From Tubiluchus corallicola (lineage: Eukaryota > Priapulida > Priapulimorpha > Priapulimorphida > Tubiluchidae): a stretch of 64,000 nt of DNA. The position numbers and the translations under genes are program-made. The notes below the pieces were generated by a model, which was not told where the DNA came from, made no database searches, and worked only from the letters and a program-made list of their open reading frames with translations. Positions 62,401 to 64,000 of this stretch are shown here, piece after piece (positions within the stretch are counted from its first letter, which is position 1; each line of letters starts with the position of its first letter). The DNA is taken from contig JAQGDQ010000151.1 in assembly GCA_030141605.1 (NCBI GenBank), forward strand, positions 248,001-312,000, read 5' to 3'.

Positions 62401-62597
62401 GCCACGTTGTGATTCAGCACTCCTGGGTGACTGTCTTGCTTTCTGCGATCAGGAACATTTTAACTGTGCAAAAGCTAAACCGGAGAAATGCAAAAAATTT
62501 ATGCAACAGTTTCACAATGTCTCTTTGTGCGATCAGATATTATGGCCAGAAGATGAGCTGACTAACGATGTGCAAGAGCCAGTACCTGCAGCAAATG
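11548..62597 (+). CDS. Polycystin-1/REJ-family gene with WSC, PKD, REJ and Cys-rich parts (21 exons, partial)
   Basis: Joining 21 exons gives about 1,442 codons without a stop. Each exon has AG before it and GT after it, and the split codons match at every junction except the uncertain start of exon 20. Domain order: WSC (residues about 1-135), PKD (about 165-260, FGDG and HIYKKHGIF), REJ (about 370-1000), GAIN-like region (about 1000-1200) and a Cys-rich block (about 1210-1420). Polycystin-1 proteins are large extracellular receptors, often ciliary or on sperm, with WSC, PKD, REJ, GPS, PLAT and membrane segments. The GPS and membrane parts are not in this window. The 5' start is missing. No C-type lectin, LDL-A or leucine-rich repeats were seen. 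I leave the symbol empty because the orthologue is uncertain. Confidence 0.85.
11690..11850 (-). mobile_element. Helitron 3'-end fragment, minus strand
   Basis: Read on the minus strand, a GT-rich tract (rich in GTGGTG, like the Helitron at 16797 and copy B) runs to GTGCGCAAAATTTTATTC and ends GGCTAG followed by T. CTAG plus T is the Helitron CTRR end and target base. The terminal hairpin is eroded. The 5' end is not visible; the element may be a fragment ending in the TA-rich run. Confidence 0.5.
11805..11846 (+). repeat. TA-rich microsatellite
   Basis: Two TA runs separated by CC, at the far side of the minus-strand Helitron fragment. Confidence 0.8.
12339..12508 (+). CDS. Polycystin-like exon 2 (WSC domain, middle)
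   Basis: Acceptor AATTTCAG, donor AAG|GTACCA. The frame continues DYPFALTFTTECSCLLPH, then FTCNSTCEGD. ECSC corresponds to the ECYCG core of WSC domains and CNSTCEG to the C-x3-C-x-G near its end. Starts in phase 1, ends in phase 0; 57 codons. Confidence 0.85.
12509..14544 (+). other. Intron 2
   Basis: AT-rich intron. A possible tRNA-like block is at 12694-12775 (listed separately). A repeated phrase AATTACTCATTAATT occurs twice at 14217-14260. Nothing else recognised. Confidence 0.6.
12694..12775 (+). mobile_element. Weak tRNA-like SINE head
   Basis: TGGCCTAATTGG fits a pol III A box and GTAGATCTAGAGG lies where a B box would be, about 45 bp on. The B box is a poor match and no tail is evident, so this is tentative. 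Confidence 0.25.
14545..14671 (+). CDS. Polycystin-like exon 3 (WSC domain, end)
   Basis: Acceptor CTACACAG, donor AAAG|GTAACA. In the phase required by exon 2 the frame reads LLECYSTKNCGTCGGFQ, then ASLYLTCASEPYF. The CGG followed by ASLYLT matches the CGG...xLY end of a WSC domain. Longer open frames overlap it on the same strand but do not fit the splice phases. Ends in phase 1. Confidence 0.75.
14727..15325 (+). mobile_element. pogo/Tigger-like MITE
   Basis: The left end AGTAAGTCCTTGCTTAACAA (14729-14748) and the reverse complement of the right end, AGTATGTACTCGCTTAACAG (15304-15323), agree at 16 of 20 positions, forming terminal inverted repeats about 600 bp apart. The CTTAAC/GTTAAGCGAG form is like ends of pogo/Tigger DNA transposons, and TA precedes the left end. 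No transposase frame is present, so it would be non-autonomous. Confidence 0.5.
15500..15570 (+). repeat. Short GGGTT-rich repeat
   Basis: Related copies of GGGTTxxGGTTATTTTCATCT occur about three times in 70 bp. Probably a small decayed minisatellite rather than telomeric DNA. Confidence 0.4.
15700..15770 (-). mobile_element. tRNA-derived SINE head, minus strand
   Basis: On the minus strand TGGGTAAGTGG (15742-15752) fits a pol III A box and GGTTCGAATTC (15707-15717) is a near-perfect B box, with normal spacing of about 25-30 bp. The DNA beyond (toward 15500) could be the SINE body. No cloverleaf check was possible. Confidence 0.45.
16288..16305 (+). repeat. Perfect 18-bp palindrome
   Basis: TGTAAGCTGCAGCTTACA is its own reverse complement. 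No known role. Confidence 0.8.
16797..17289 (+). mobile_element. Non-autonomous Helitron, 493 bp
   Basis: Starts TCTCTTAGTCTATTACC after an A and ends GGATTGGCTAG before a T, that is A|TC...CTAG|T as in Helitrons. The middle (16860-16990) is similar to 52350-52500 in Helitron copy B, and the right half is GT-rich (GTGGTGTGGTGTGG). A weak CAAA/TTTG hairpin precedes the end. No Rep or helicase coding part is present. Confidence 0.7.
17306..17335 (+). repeat. Small hairpin
   Basis: TGGTTTGTA and TACAAACCA form a perfect 9-bp stem with a 12-bp loop just right of the Helitron. Confidence 0.6.
17665..18353 (+). CDS. Polycystin-like exon 4 (PKD domain and N-side of REJ)
   Basis: Acceptor TTGTTTTAG, donor GAG|GTAATA; 230 codons in phase. 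LTFEVSFGDGKSFFH (FGDG at 17799-17810) and FTHIYKKHGIFALTLT are the two hallmarks of a PKD Ig-like fold. The second half has LYVCPSEISRYYTWKLYN and LLPGFYIANVTITVE, with the W and G-x-Y/F pattern of repeats that precede or start the REJ module. Several N-x-S/T sites fit an extracellular location. The frame runs on past the donor to 18446 but loses family likeness. Confidence 0.9.
18552..18623 (+). repeat. 72-bp hairpin
   Basis: GACTCCTA and TAGGAGTC pair perfectly and the next bases (GTTTGTGTGG against GCTACACAC) pair mostly. May be a tiny foldback element. Confidence 0.5.
19897..20600 (-). pseudogene. LINE C zinc finger and endonuclease start, frameshifted
   Basis: CIWRDLCERWIHLRFT and YYCLACFNDLFPF are a PHD-like finger with some cysteines lost. 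A frame change near 20300-20337 leads to DITFVHFNSNSLHKYFSDML, the position of the HLNIRSL motif, and then GVGLYIHENFSF (GGVGLYI motif). The frame ends at 19897 well before the catalytic GDFN and SDH motifs. Confidence 0.65.
20652..21047 (-). pseudogene. LINE C ORF1 fragment
   Basis: 131 codons. VRVRIQPADISISHRLVQG and VPIIVKFTRRNVRDQLYNHR match the RRM end and C-terminal domain of L1-type ORF1 proteins (SHRLG and PRPIIVRF-x5-R in the family). The N-terminal coiled coil is missing. The frame itself is open to its stop. Confidence 0.7.
21549..21703 (+). CDS. Polycystin-like exon 5 (start of REJ core)
   Basis: Acceptor GTGATTTAG, donor CT|GTAAGTG. The frame reads RNPIVAAILRGHYRIAAW and FTMDASPSYDPDV. 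The DAS-x-SYDPD motif preceded by PIVA-x-I-x-G is the classic opening of the REJ module in polycystin-1 and sea urchin receptor for egg jelly. Begins in phase 0 and ends in phase 2, fitting both neighbours. Confidence 0.92.
22741..22838 (+). CDS. Polycystin-like exon 6 (REJ)
   Basis: Acceptor GGTTTTTTAG, donor CACA|GTAAGTG. The frame LYTWYCYRGTDERMPK, then GCYANHTVQL, gives the Y-x-W-x-C motif of REJ that follows DAS-x-SYDPD. A longer overlapping open frame uses another frame and is not coding. Confidence 0.88.
22839..25856 (+). other. Intron 6
   Basis: No gene recognised. AAAGAGAC and GTCTCTTT form a small hairpin near 24427-24452. A segment at 25215-25330 resembles 26370-26470 in the next intron. 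A 61-codon frame at 23033-23218 lacks fitting phases. Confidence 0.6.
25215..25330 (+). repeat. Dispersed repeat copy 1
   Basis: Shares GGAATTTxCTxAATGTGAxGTG and a following TTTGCGCAT with 26370-26470. Family unknown. Confidence 0.4.
25857..26007 (+). CDS. Polycystin-like exon 7 (REJ)
   Basis: Acceptor CTTGTTTAG, donor AA|GTAAGTT. The frame VSFTVPPKSLKQFSIYTF, then QLVEVFPGDHPTLLI, matches the REJ strand pattern of L-x-VP-x2-L-x5-Y-x-F and the later V-x-V-x-PG-x-x-P-x-x-x-I. In phase with exons 6 and 8. Confidence 0.9.
26370..26470 (+). repeat. Dispersed repeat copy 2
   Basis: Related to 25215-25330, see there. Confidence 0.4.
29049..29112 (+). repeat. (TG/CG)n microsatellite
   Basis: 64 bp of strictly alternating pyrimidine-purine bases (TG with interspersed CG steps), followed by an ATGT-rich run to about 29145. 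Such a tract can adopt Z-DNA. Confidence 0.85.
30274..30530 (+). CDS. Polycystin-like exon 8 (REJ)
   Basis: Acceptor TTTTTGACAG, donor ATAG|GTATGT. The frame starts CVKNCEEKINPNENLILRAE and continues CSDCDEE...ITYDWQI, then FLEGFEYYIRLI. The C-x3-C, C-x2-C and Y-x-W pattern is diagnostic of the centre of REJ in polycystin-1 proteins. In phase with exons 7 and 9. Confidence 0.93.
32155..32210 (-). repeat. Degenerate ACTGG-word array, minus strand
   Basis: On the minus strand it reads CCAGTGAAATAATGGACTGG, then CGAAATGATAAACTGGTGAA. These are the same words as in the array at 34795-34935, in the opposite orientation. Confidence 0.5.
33193..33236 (+). repeat. (TA)n microsatellite
   Basis: About 20 TA units with one G near the end. 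Confidence 0.9.
34795..34935 (+). repeat. Degenerate ACTGGCAAAA word array
   Basis: Around eight variants of a 14-18-bp phrase (ACTGGCAAAATAATGC, ACTGGCGAAAAAATAG, AGGCGAAACGATGC) follow one another. Confidence 0.6.
35484..35588 (+). CDS. Polycystin-like exon 9 (REJ)
   Basis: Acceptor ATCTGTTTAG, donor CAAG|GTAACA. The frame AGPSKFGLAVYVAEVTNFLP, then NCTLDPPQG, fits the REJ segment x-VN-x-PP-x-GG-x-C-x-V-x-P-x2-G. Phase 1 at both ends. Confidence 0.88.
36385..36600 (+). repeat. Degenerate GGACATTTGGACACA word array
   Basis: At least ten variants of a 15-18-bp phrase (GACATTTGGACACA, TAGGACATTTGGACAC, CATTTCGCCACAAG) in a row, strongly mutated. Confidence 0.65.
37120..37777 (+). pseudogene. 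LINE D ORF1, frameshifted
   Basis: ATG 37120 opens MNDKVTTRSARKSDSSLT; a frame change near 37250 leads to an open piece with a coiled-coil-like part. ERYSRLYNFMVMCLAE and ESLIETAHRLRSKTKLRPMI then match the RRM start and the AHRLG-x-PRPII motif of L1-type ORF1. Another frame change near 37670 gives a C-terminal GKLFIDGKLYKDP ending at TGA 37775. The family forms RNA-binding trimers. Confidence 0.65.
38399..38474 (+). repeat. (ATT)n microsatellite, LINE D tail
   Basis: About 25 uninterrupted ATT units. Confidence 0.9.
40140..40345 (-). repeat. Degenerate GACACA-word array, minus strand
   Basis: The plus strand reads TGTGTCCAAATGTCATTTGT, CCTGTGTCTTCATATGTC and similar; its complement has the GACACA and GGACAxxTGACA words of 36385-36600. 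Confidence 0.6.
40604..40717 (+). CDS. Polycystin-like exon 10 (REJ)
   Basis: Acceptor TTTTACCTAG, donor AAAG|GTAGGT. The frame GKAFVTDFKIECNPFADHDT, then PLTYKFYYK, is the REJ motif G-x-A-x-x-T-x-F-x-x-x-C-x2-W/F-x-D...PL-x-Y-x-F. Phase 1 at both ends. Confidence 0.92.
40718..42063 (+). other. Intron 10
   Basis: 1.3 kb, AT-rich. Nothing recognised. Confidence 0.6.
42064..42209 (+). CDS. Polycystin-like exon 11 (REJ)
   Basis: Acceptor TTATTTCAG, donor ACT|GTGAGT. The frame RLPPTILSAGLKSRNYQAEI, then LIVSDFYGASVETTINVT, matches the LP-x-G...V-x-D-x2-GA-x5-x-V end of a REJ repeat. Enters in phase 1, leaves in phase 0. Confidence 0.92.
42210..43302 (+). other. Intron 11
   Basis: Contains a degenerate GTACCAAACTTA word array (42350-42590). 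No exon seen. Confidence 0.6.
42350..42590 (+). repeat. Degenerate GTACCAAA word array
   Basis: About a dozen variants of a 15-18-bp phrase (TGGTACCAAACTTATCTTG, TTGTACCAAGCATTC, AGCACCAAATTTACCTG). Confidence 0.65.
43303..43447 (+). CDS. Polycystin-like exon 12 (after REJ core)
   Basis: Acceptor ATCTTCCAG, donor ACTG|GTCAGT. The frame VWPHKLLLRSQNNISSIIEY, then LDTMIKAGDFT, has the helical, x-GD-x-x character seen after the last REJ strand in polycystin-1 proteins. Phases fit exons 11 and 13. Confidence 0.82.
43448..44320 (+). other. Intron 12
   Basis: AT-rich, nothing recognised. Confidence 0.6.
44321..44454 (+). CDS. Polycystin-like exon 13 (REJ C-terminal helical part)
   Basis: Acceptor TTGTTAACAG, donor GAG|GTAAAC. 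The frame AARIMLFVSAEVNAIEAGQR and VEDLQGIKNILEIKSE is helical, with no cysteines, as expected for this part of the family. 45 codons, enters phase 1 and leaves phase 0. Confidence 0.82.
44455..44853 (+). other. Intron 13
   Basis: Short intron, nothing recognised. Confidence 0.6.
44854..44979 (+). CDS. Polycystin-like exon 14
   Basis: Acceptor TAATTTCAG, donor CAG|GTGAGT; 42 codons, phase 0 at both ends. The frame VRTTMVKSIPKLPIYSFNAA, then SANLLNQTLGTSTDFTPELQ, continues the helical linker. Family assignment rests on splice phase and neighbours. Confidence 0.82.
45573..45966 (+). other. G+C-richer block of unknown origin
   Basis: About 400 bp of clearly higher G+C than the intron around it, with overlapping open frames of 75-88 codons. 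None shows a known motif. It may be part of a retrotransposon internal region or a captured fragment. Confidence 0.4.
47005..47062 (+). repeat. Tandem repeat, 30-bp period, two copies
   Basis: TACTTGGGGTAGCCCATGTA at 47007 is repeated as TACTTGGGCTAGCCCATGTA at 47037. Confidence 0.8.
48503..48745 (+). mobile_element. LTR remnant with polypurine tract
   Basis: GAGGAGGGCAG (48503-48513) is followed by TGTTACAGTGGCG and a sequence similar to both LTRs of the element at 49979-51226 (shared GAAATGCCATTTATTTTCG and GAAGCCATTGCATA). So this is the 3' edge of another copy: polypurine tract plus a truncated LTR. Confidence 0.65.
49355..49446 (+). CDS. Polycystin-like exon 15
   Basis: Acceptor GTTTACAG, donor AA|GTACGT. 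The frame VESLSVLEQIATSIGKYAVE, then ADELKDST, is helical. Enters phase 0, leaves phase 2, matching exon 16 more than 6 kb away. Confidence 0.8.
50244..50263 (+). other. Primer-binding site (tRNA-Leu type)
   Basis: TGGTGTCAGAAGTGGGATCC is the complement of a tRNA-Leu acceptor end with CCA, as I recall that tRNA. One base separates it from the LTR end. Confidence 0.7.
50880..50890 (+). other. Polypurine tract of the LTR element
   Basis: GAGGAGGGCAG directly precedes the TGTTAC start of the 3' LTR, and the same tract is found at 48503. Confidence 0.65.
51541..52337 (+). mobile_element. Helitron copy A
   Basis: Preceded by A, starts TCTCTTATATT. Hairpin CGCAAAA-TC-TTTTGCG at 52309-52324, nine bases before a CTAT end. 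Similar over its whole length to copies C and D. Confidence 0.8.
52338..53497 (+). mobile_element. Helitron copy B with GT-rich minisatellite
   Basis: The 5' end is missing or eroded. The left part (52350-52500) matches the Helitron at 16797; the right part is a 1-kb minisatellite. It ends with hairpin CACAAAA-TTCT-TTTTGTG (53468-53485) and CTAG at 53494-53497. Confidence 0.65.
52481..53457 (+). repeat. GT-rich minisatellite with higher-order units
   Basis: Built of TGTGGTG and GTGGGTG words. A 38-bp unit (start GTGCAGTGTGGTGTTATGGT) is repeated three times at 53071, 53109 and 53147, and longer units containing GTGGAGTGGTATGGTGTGGG recur at about 52794, 53230 and 53300. All three frames are open for long distances because the repeat lacks stops; this is not coding evidence. 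Confidence 0.9.
53498..54300 (+). mobile_element. Helitron copy C (complete ends)
   Basis: 803 bp from TCTCTTATATT to CTAG. Hairpin CGCAAAA-TC-TTTTGCG at 54272-54287, nine bases before the end. The most complete copy. Confidence 0.85.
54301..55074 (+). mobile_element. Helitron copy D (3'-truncated)
   Basis: Starts TCTCTTATATT directly after copy C; similarity stops at GGGCTTTGTGTTATAA, so the hairpin and CTAG end are lost. Near 54955-55040 it carries an extra small duplication (GTAGGCAGGAGTAAACGCTG context). Confidence 0.75.
55385..55480 (+). repeat. Degenerate AAATGTCCCC word array
   Basis: Variants such as CTAAATGTCCCCTGCC, AAAATGTCTCTTCCCC and CAAGTGTCCTGAGTCC follow one another; related to the arrays at 36385 and 40140. 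Confidence 0.5.
56108..56252 (+). CDS. Polycystin-like exon 16
   Basis: Acceptor CTCTTTCCAG, donor CAA|GTAAGG. The frame FVVSAFGNVLSASINQTLKA has the GN-x-L-x-AS motif typical after REJ in this family, followed by VVIPDTRSTEEIIEQ. Enters phase 2, leaves phase 0. Confidence 0.9.
56253..56854 (+). other. Intron 16
   Basis: AT-rich, nothing recognised. Confidence 0.6.
56855..57005 (+). CDS. Polycystin-like exon 17
   Basis: Acceptor TATTATTTAG, donor AGAG|GTAACT. The frame reads RFVYFTDLVSDAIFLNAVPG, then DEPVILNTVSLTLSLERQRA. The PG-x-EP-x2-I-x-T-x2-x2-L-x2-x-R pattern is shared by polycystin-1 relatives at this place. Confidence 0.92.
57006..57906 (+). other. Intron 17
   Basis: Contains a two-copy 52-bp tandem repeat with CA runs (57676-57793). 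Nothing else recognised. Confidence 0.6.
57676..57793 (+). repeat. 52-bp tandem duplication with (CA)n
   Basis: CTGCACTTAGGTGCGCCCTC starts at 57691 and again at 57743; each copy ends in a CA run. The two copies are nearly identical, so the duplication is recent. Confidence 0.9.
57907..58001 (+). CDS. Polycystin-like exon 18
   Basis: Acceptor AATATTTCAG, donor AAG|GTTGTT (weak). The frame GSEVTIEGDSHFKLPSSLTF, then DSEVHDIK, ends in the phase needed by exon 19. The GDSHFKLP-like phrase fits the F-x-LP strand in the family. Confidence 0.78.
58002..58922 (+). other. Intron 18
   Basis: AT-rich. Short open frames without features; nothing recognised. Confidence 0.6.
58923..59076 (+). CDS. Polycystin-like exon 19 (GAIN-like region)
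   Basis: Acceptor CATTTACAG, donor CCAG|GTATAG. The frame reads NPYNWDNTSKLVNTSVVSID, then LTDPIHYFLEVP. The NP-x-x-W, S-x-VVS and L-x-PI-x-x-x-LP elements are conserved in the GAIN-side segment of polycystin-1 proteins. Enters phase 0, leaves phase 1. Confidence 0.92.
59077..60164 (+). other. Intron 19
   Basis: AT-rich, nothing recognised. The likely natural acceptor TTAATTATAG is at 60126, 38 bases left of the acceptor used for exon 20. Confidence 0.55.
60165..60391 (+). CDS. Polycystin-like exon 20 (GAIN-like region), start uncertain
   Basis: The donor AAG|GTAATT and the frame SIEIFHFILDVLESETNVVI, HPRLNTDKDITVHSFI and SVSFLNLPEDVLLK fit the family and exon 21. The start is unclear. The good acceptor TTAATTATAG (exon from 60127) gives a stop (TAA at 60183-60185) in the required phase. 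The acceptor used here, CTCAGCTCAG before 60165, restores the phase but lacks a pyrimidine tract. Either this weak site is used, or the exon carries a frameshift or a sequencing error between 60127 and 60185. Confidence 0.65.
60392..61675 (+). other. Intron 20
   Basis: Contains the SINE at 60915-61196; otherwise AT-rich with nothing recognised. Confidence 0.65.
60915..61196 (+). mobile_element. tRNA-derived SINE
   Basis: TAGTCTAATGG (60925-60935) is a good pol III A box and GAGTTTGATAC (60967-60977) a fair B box about 30 bp on, in a tRNA-like context. A roughly 180-bp body follows, then a 3' tail ATAAAGATTATTACTATTAT with more ATT-like units to 61196. The ATT-type tail suggests it was mobilised by a LINE with a similar 3' end, such as the LINE D family. 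Confidence 0.65.
61676..62597 (+). CDS. Polycystin-like exon 21 (GAIN-like strand and Cys-rich module)
   Basis: Acceptor TTGATTACAG. The first 60 codons contain YYQFRTINVYNDKEHPD and WYVGILFDSY, like the strands before the GPS in polycystin GAIN regions. From about codon 60 the frame has about 32 cysteines in 215 residues, mostly 6-8 residues apart (for example CHVNDDDC, CIRRQVKC, CSQRKINC), with many N-x-S/T sites. I do not recognise this module as a named domain; no GPS signature is seen. The donor AATG|GTATGT at 62597 is strong. Without splicing, a stop comes at 62609-62611 and an AATAAA at 62746, so this could also be the last exon. Confidence 0.88.
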
Positions 62598-62739
62598 GTA
62601 TGTTTTGTTAGAAAGCTAAGCGGAATAATAACATGGCCTAACATTGGTACTCTCTAGCAAGGAGATCATGTTAGCATGTCATGAACCTCTTATTTTAAGT
62701 ATCTTTTAAGGCAGGATTTCACAGGACTTCAACTTTTTT

Positions 62740-63140
62740 GAGGTAAATAAAAATTTCCTAAATCCAACTGTCACCAAAATATTTATGCGAATGTATTTTG
62801 TCTCAAACCATTTGTGTGAAGTTTGTGTGACTTTCGTTGCACTTTTGCGAATTTCGTGTTTTTCTTGAGCAAAAATGTGGTGTGAAATTTGCAATTTTTT
62901 GGTTATCTTTGCCGACTTTAGGGACACTTGTGCGACAAAGCGACTGTCACAAAACATTCGCAAAACAGTCAAAACATTATGATCACTACAATATCACGAA
63001 ATTTTCACAAGGTCCACCAAAATGCCACAAAATCTTTGCCAAGTTTTTGCAGATTCTGAAATTGTTCCAACGTTTGGCAACAAATTTTCACAGATCTGAT
63101 ACATGTTACTACAACTATGACAGTTTGGCGAAGCTTTGGC
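62740..63140 (+). repeat. Degenerate TTTGGCGAC/GTCGCAAA word array
   Basis: Many variants in both orientations (TTTGCGAATTTCG, TTTGCCGACTTTAG, GTGCGACAAAGCGACTG, CATTCGCAAAACAG). It resembles 63760-63870 (TTTCGGTGCATCTTCGGCGA). Confidence 0.5.
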
Positions 63141-63759
63141 AAGGTATTGAATTTTGAGTAGTAGTGGGTGCGGTCATTTACAAGATTACTTCGATTACTT
63201 AATATCAATAGTATCAATTACTTTGTTAAGTGATTGAATATAAACAATTACTTTTGTGCCTATAAATTTATAATAAATTTTGAAATACAAAAAAATAAAA
63301 ATTTGTTTGAAATAATTTTTAACGTGGTAAAATCATGGAAGTGAACATAACTACACCTTCTCACACCGACTCCAGTTAAGTTTTATCAGTTTAGCATGAC
63401 CAGAAGCCTAACAAATTTGCTGACTATAAAAATAAGTATTTTAATGTAAGTTACTTCAGAAGTTTCTCGCAAATAAATTTAAGGAAACTTTTTAAATAAA
63501 ACGTGATAAGTGTCTCATACTCTATTATAGGGAAGGTCTATAATAACTAAAGTATATGCTGCTGAAGATTCTAGAGACTTGGGCGTTTATTCATTGCAAC
63601 TCTGAGTGACAGAAACACAAATCTGTATATAGACACCCATGTCAGGTACAGATGCCGAAGCCCAATCACAGTAATCGTTAATCGCCTCTTCATTAAATCA
63701 GCGGTATCACCCACCACTAGTCTTGCGACTTCGGTGACAAACTTCATACATCATTTAAA

Positions 63760-63870
63760 AAATTTCCAAAGTCGATAATTTTTCCACTTTTTTGCAACTG
63801 TCTGGCAAACTTTCGGTGCATCTTCGGCGACATCTTCGGATCACTGAAGTCGCGAACCCTGTGAAAGGCT
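63760..63870 (+). repeat. Second TTTGGCGAC-like word array
   Basis: CAAAGTCGATAATTTTTCC, GGCAAACTTTCGGTGC, ATCTTCGGCGACATCTTCGG and CTGAAGTCGCGAAC are variants of the words at 62740-63140. Confidence 0.45.
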
Positions 63871-64000
63871 TTAATGTGAATGTGCTCTAGCATCTATTGC
63901 TTTTAGAATGCTTGTTTTTTATCTTAGATTCAAATATCTGCCTCCTAACAGTTCATCTTGCTTATGGGCAGCAATAGCAGATTGAACTTTATCCCACTGT

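Larger units (their letters stand above)
62598..64000 (+). other. Region right of the last exon (intron 21 or 3' UTR and beyond)
   Basis: No further exon was found. An AATAAA is at 62746-62751. Word arrays with TTGGCGA, GCGACAAAGC and ACTTTxGCG phrases occupy 62740-63140 and 63760-63870. An AG at 63929 followed by open sequence does not give a plausible exon. Confidence 0.5.

Noticed and set aside
63930-64000. Possible next exon after TTATCTTAG at 63921-63929
   Set aside because: In the needed phase a TAG follows within about 17 codons, there is no donor before it and no GPS or PLAT-like residues.

Overview
The window looks like nuclear DNA of a non-vertebrate animal. It is AT-rich, its one large host gene is split by many long introns with GT/AG borders, and it carries several animal-type transposon classes (CR1/L2-like LINEs with zinc-finger, endonuclease and reverse-transcriptase parts, Helitrons, tRNA-derived SINEs, an LTR element, a pogo-like MITE). 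The phylum cannot be fixed from the sequence alone.

Layout. Positions 1-9975 are a nest of two decayed LINEs: LINE A (1-2544 and 8519-9975) is interrupted by LINE B (about 2545-8518), and the 6-bp repeat ACAATA at both junctions, together with an open frame across the rejoined ends, supports the nesting. Positions 9976-11547 hold no recognised gene. From 11548 to 62597 one plus-strand gene can be assembled from 21 exons (4,329 nt, about 1,442 codons); nearly every intron phase fits the next exon. It encodes a polycystin-1/REJ-family protein with, in order, a WSC domain, a PKD domain, a long REJ region, a GAIN-like stretch and a cysteine-rich block with about 32 cysteines. The N-terminal exon(s) were not found. 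The gene either continues to the right with the expected GPS, PLAT and membrane segments, or ends at a stop at 62609 just after the cysteine-rich block.

The introns are full of mobile DNA: a 493-bp Helitron (16797-17289), a minus-strand Helitron end (11690), a pogo-like MITE (14727-15325), a 3'-truncated minus-strand LINE C (19897-21060), an ORF1-only LINE D (about 36830-38474), a small LTR element with PBS, PPT and two LTRs (49979-51226) plus a further LTR remnant (48503-48745), a head-to-tail array of four Helitrons (51541-55074) one of which contains a 1-kb GT-rich minisatellite, and a SINE (60915-61196). Several introns also hold degenerate arrays of short phrase-like repeats that share words between distant loci and on both strands.

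Functionally the window is one receptor-like or secreted gene in a transposon-rich setting. No CRISPR array, operon or prokaryotic system is present. The least explained features are the cysteine-rich module placed where a GPS would be expected, the tandem Helitrons with paired changes in their terminal hairpins, and the shared word arrays.
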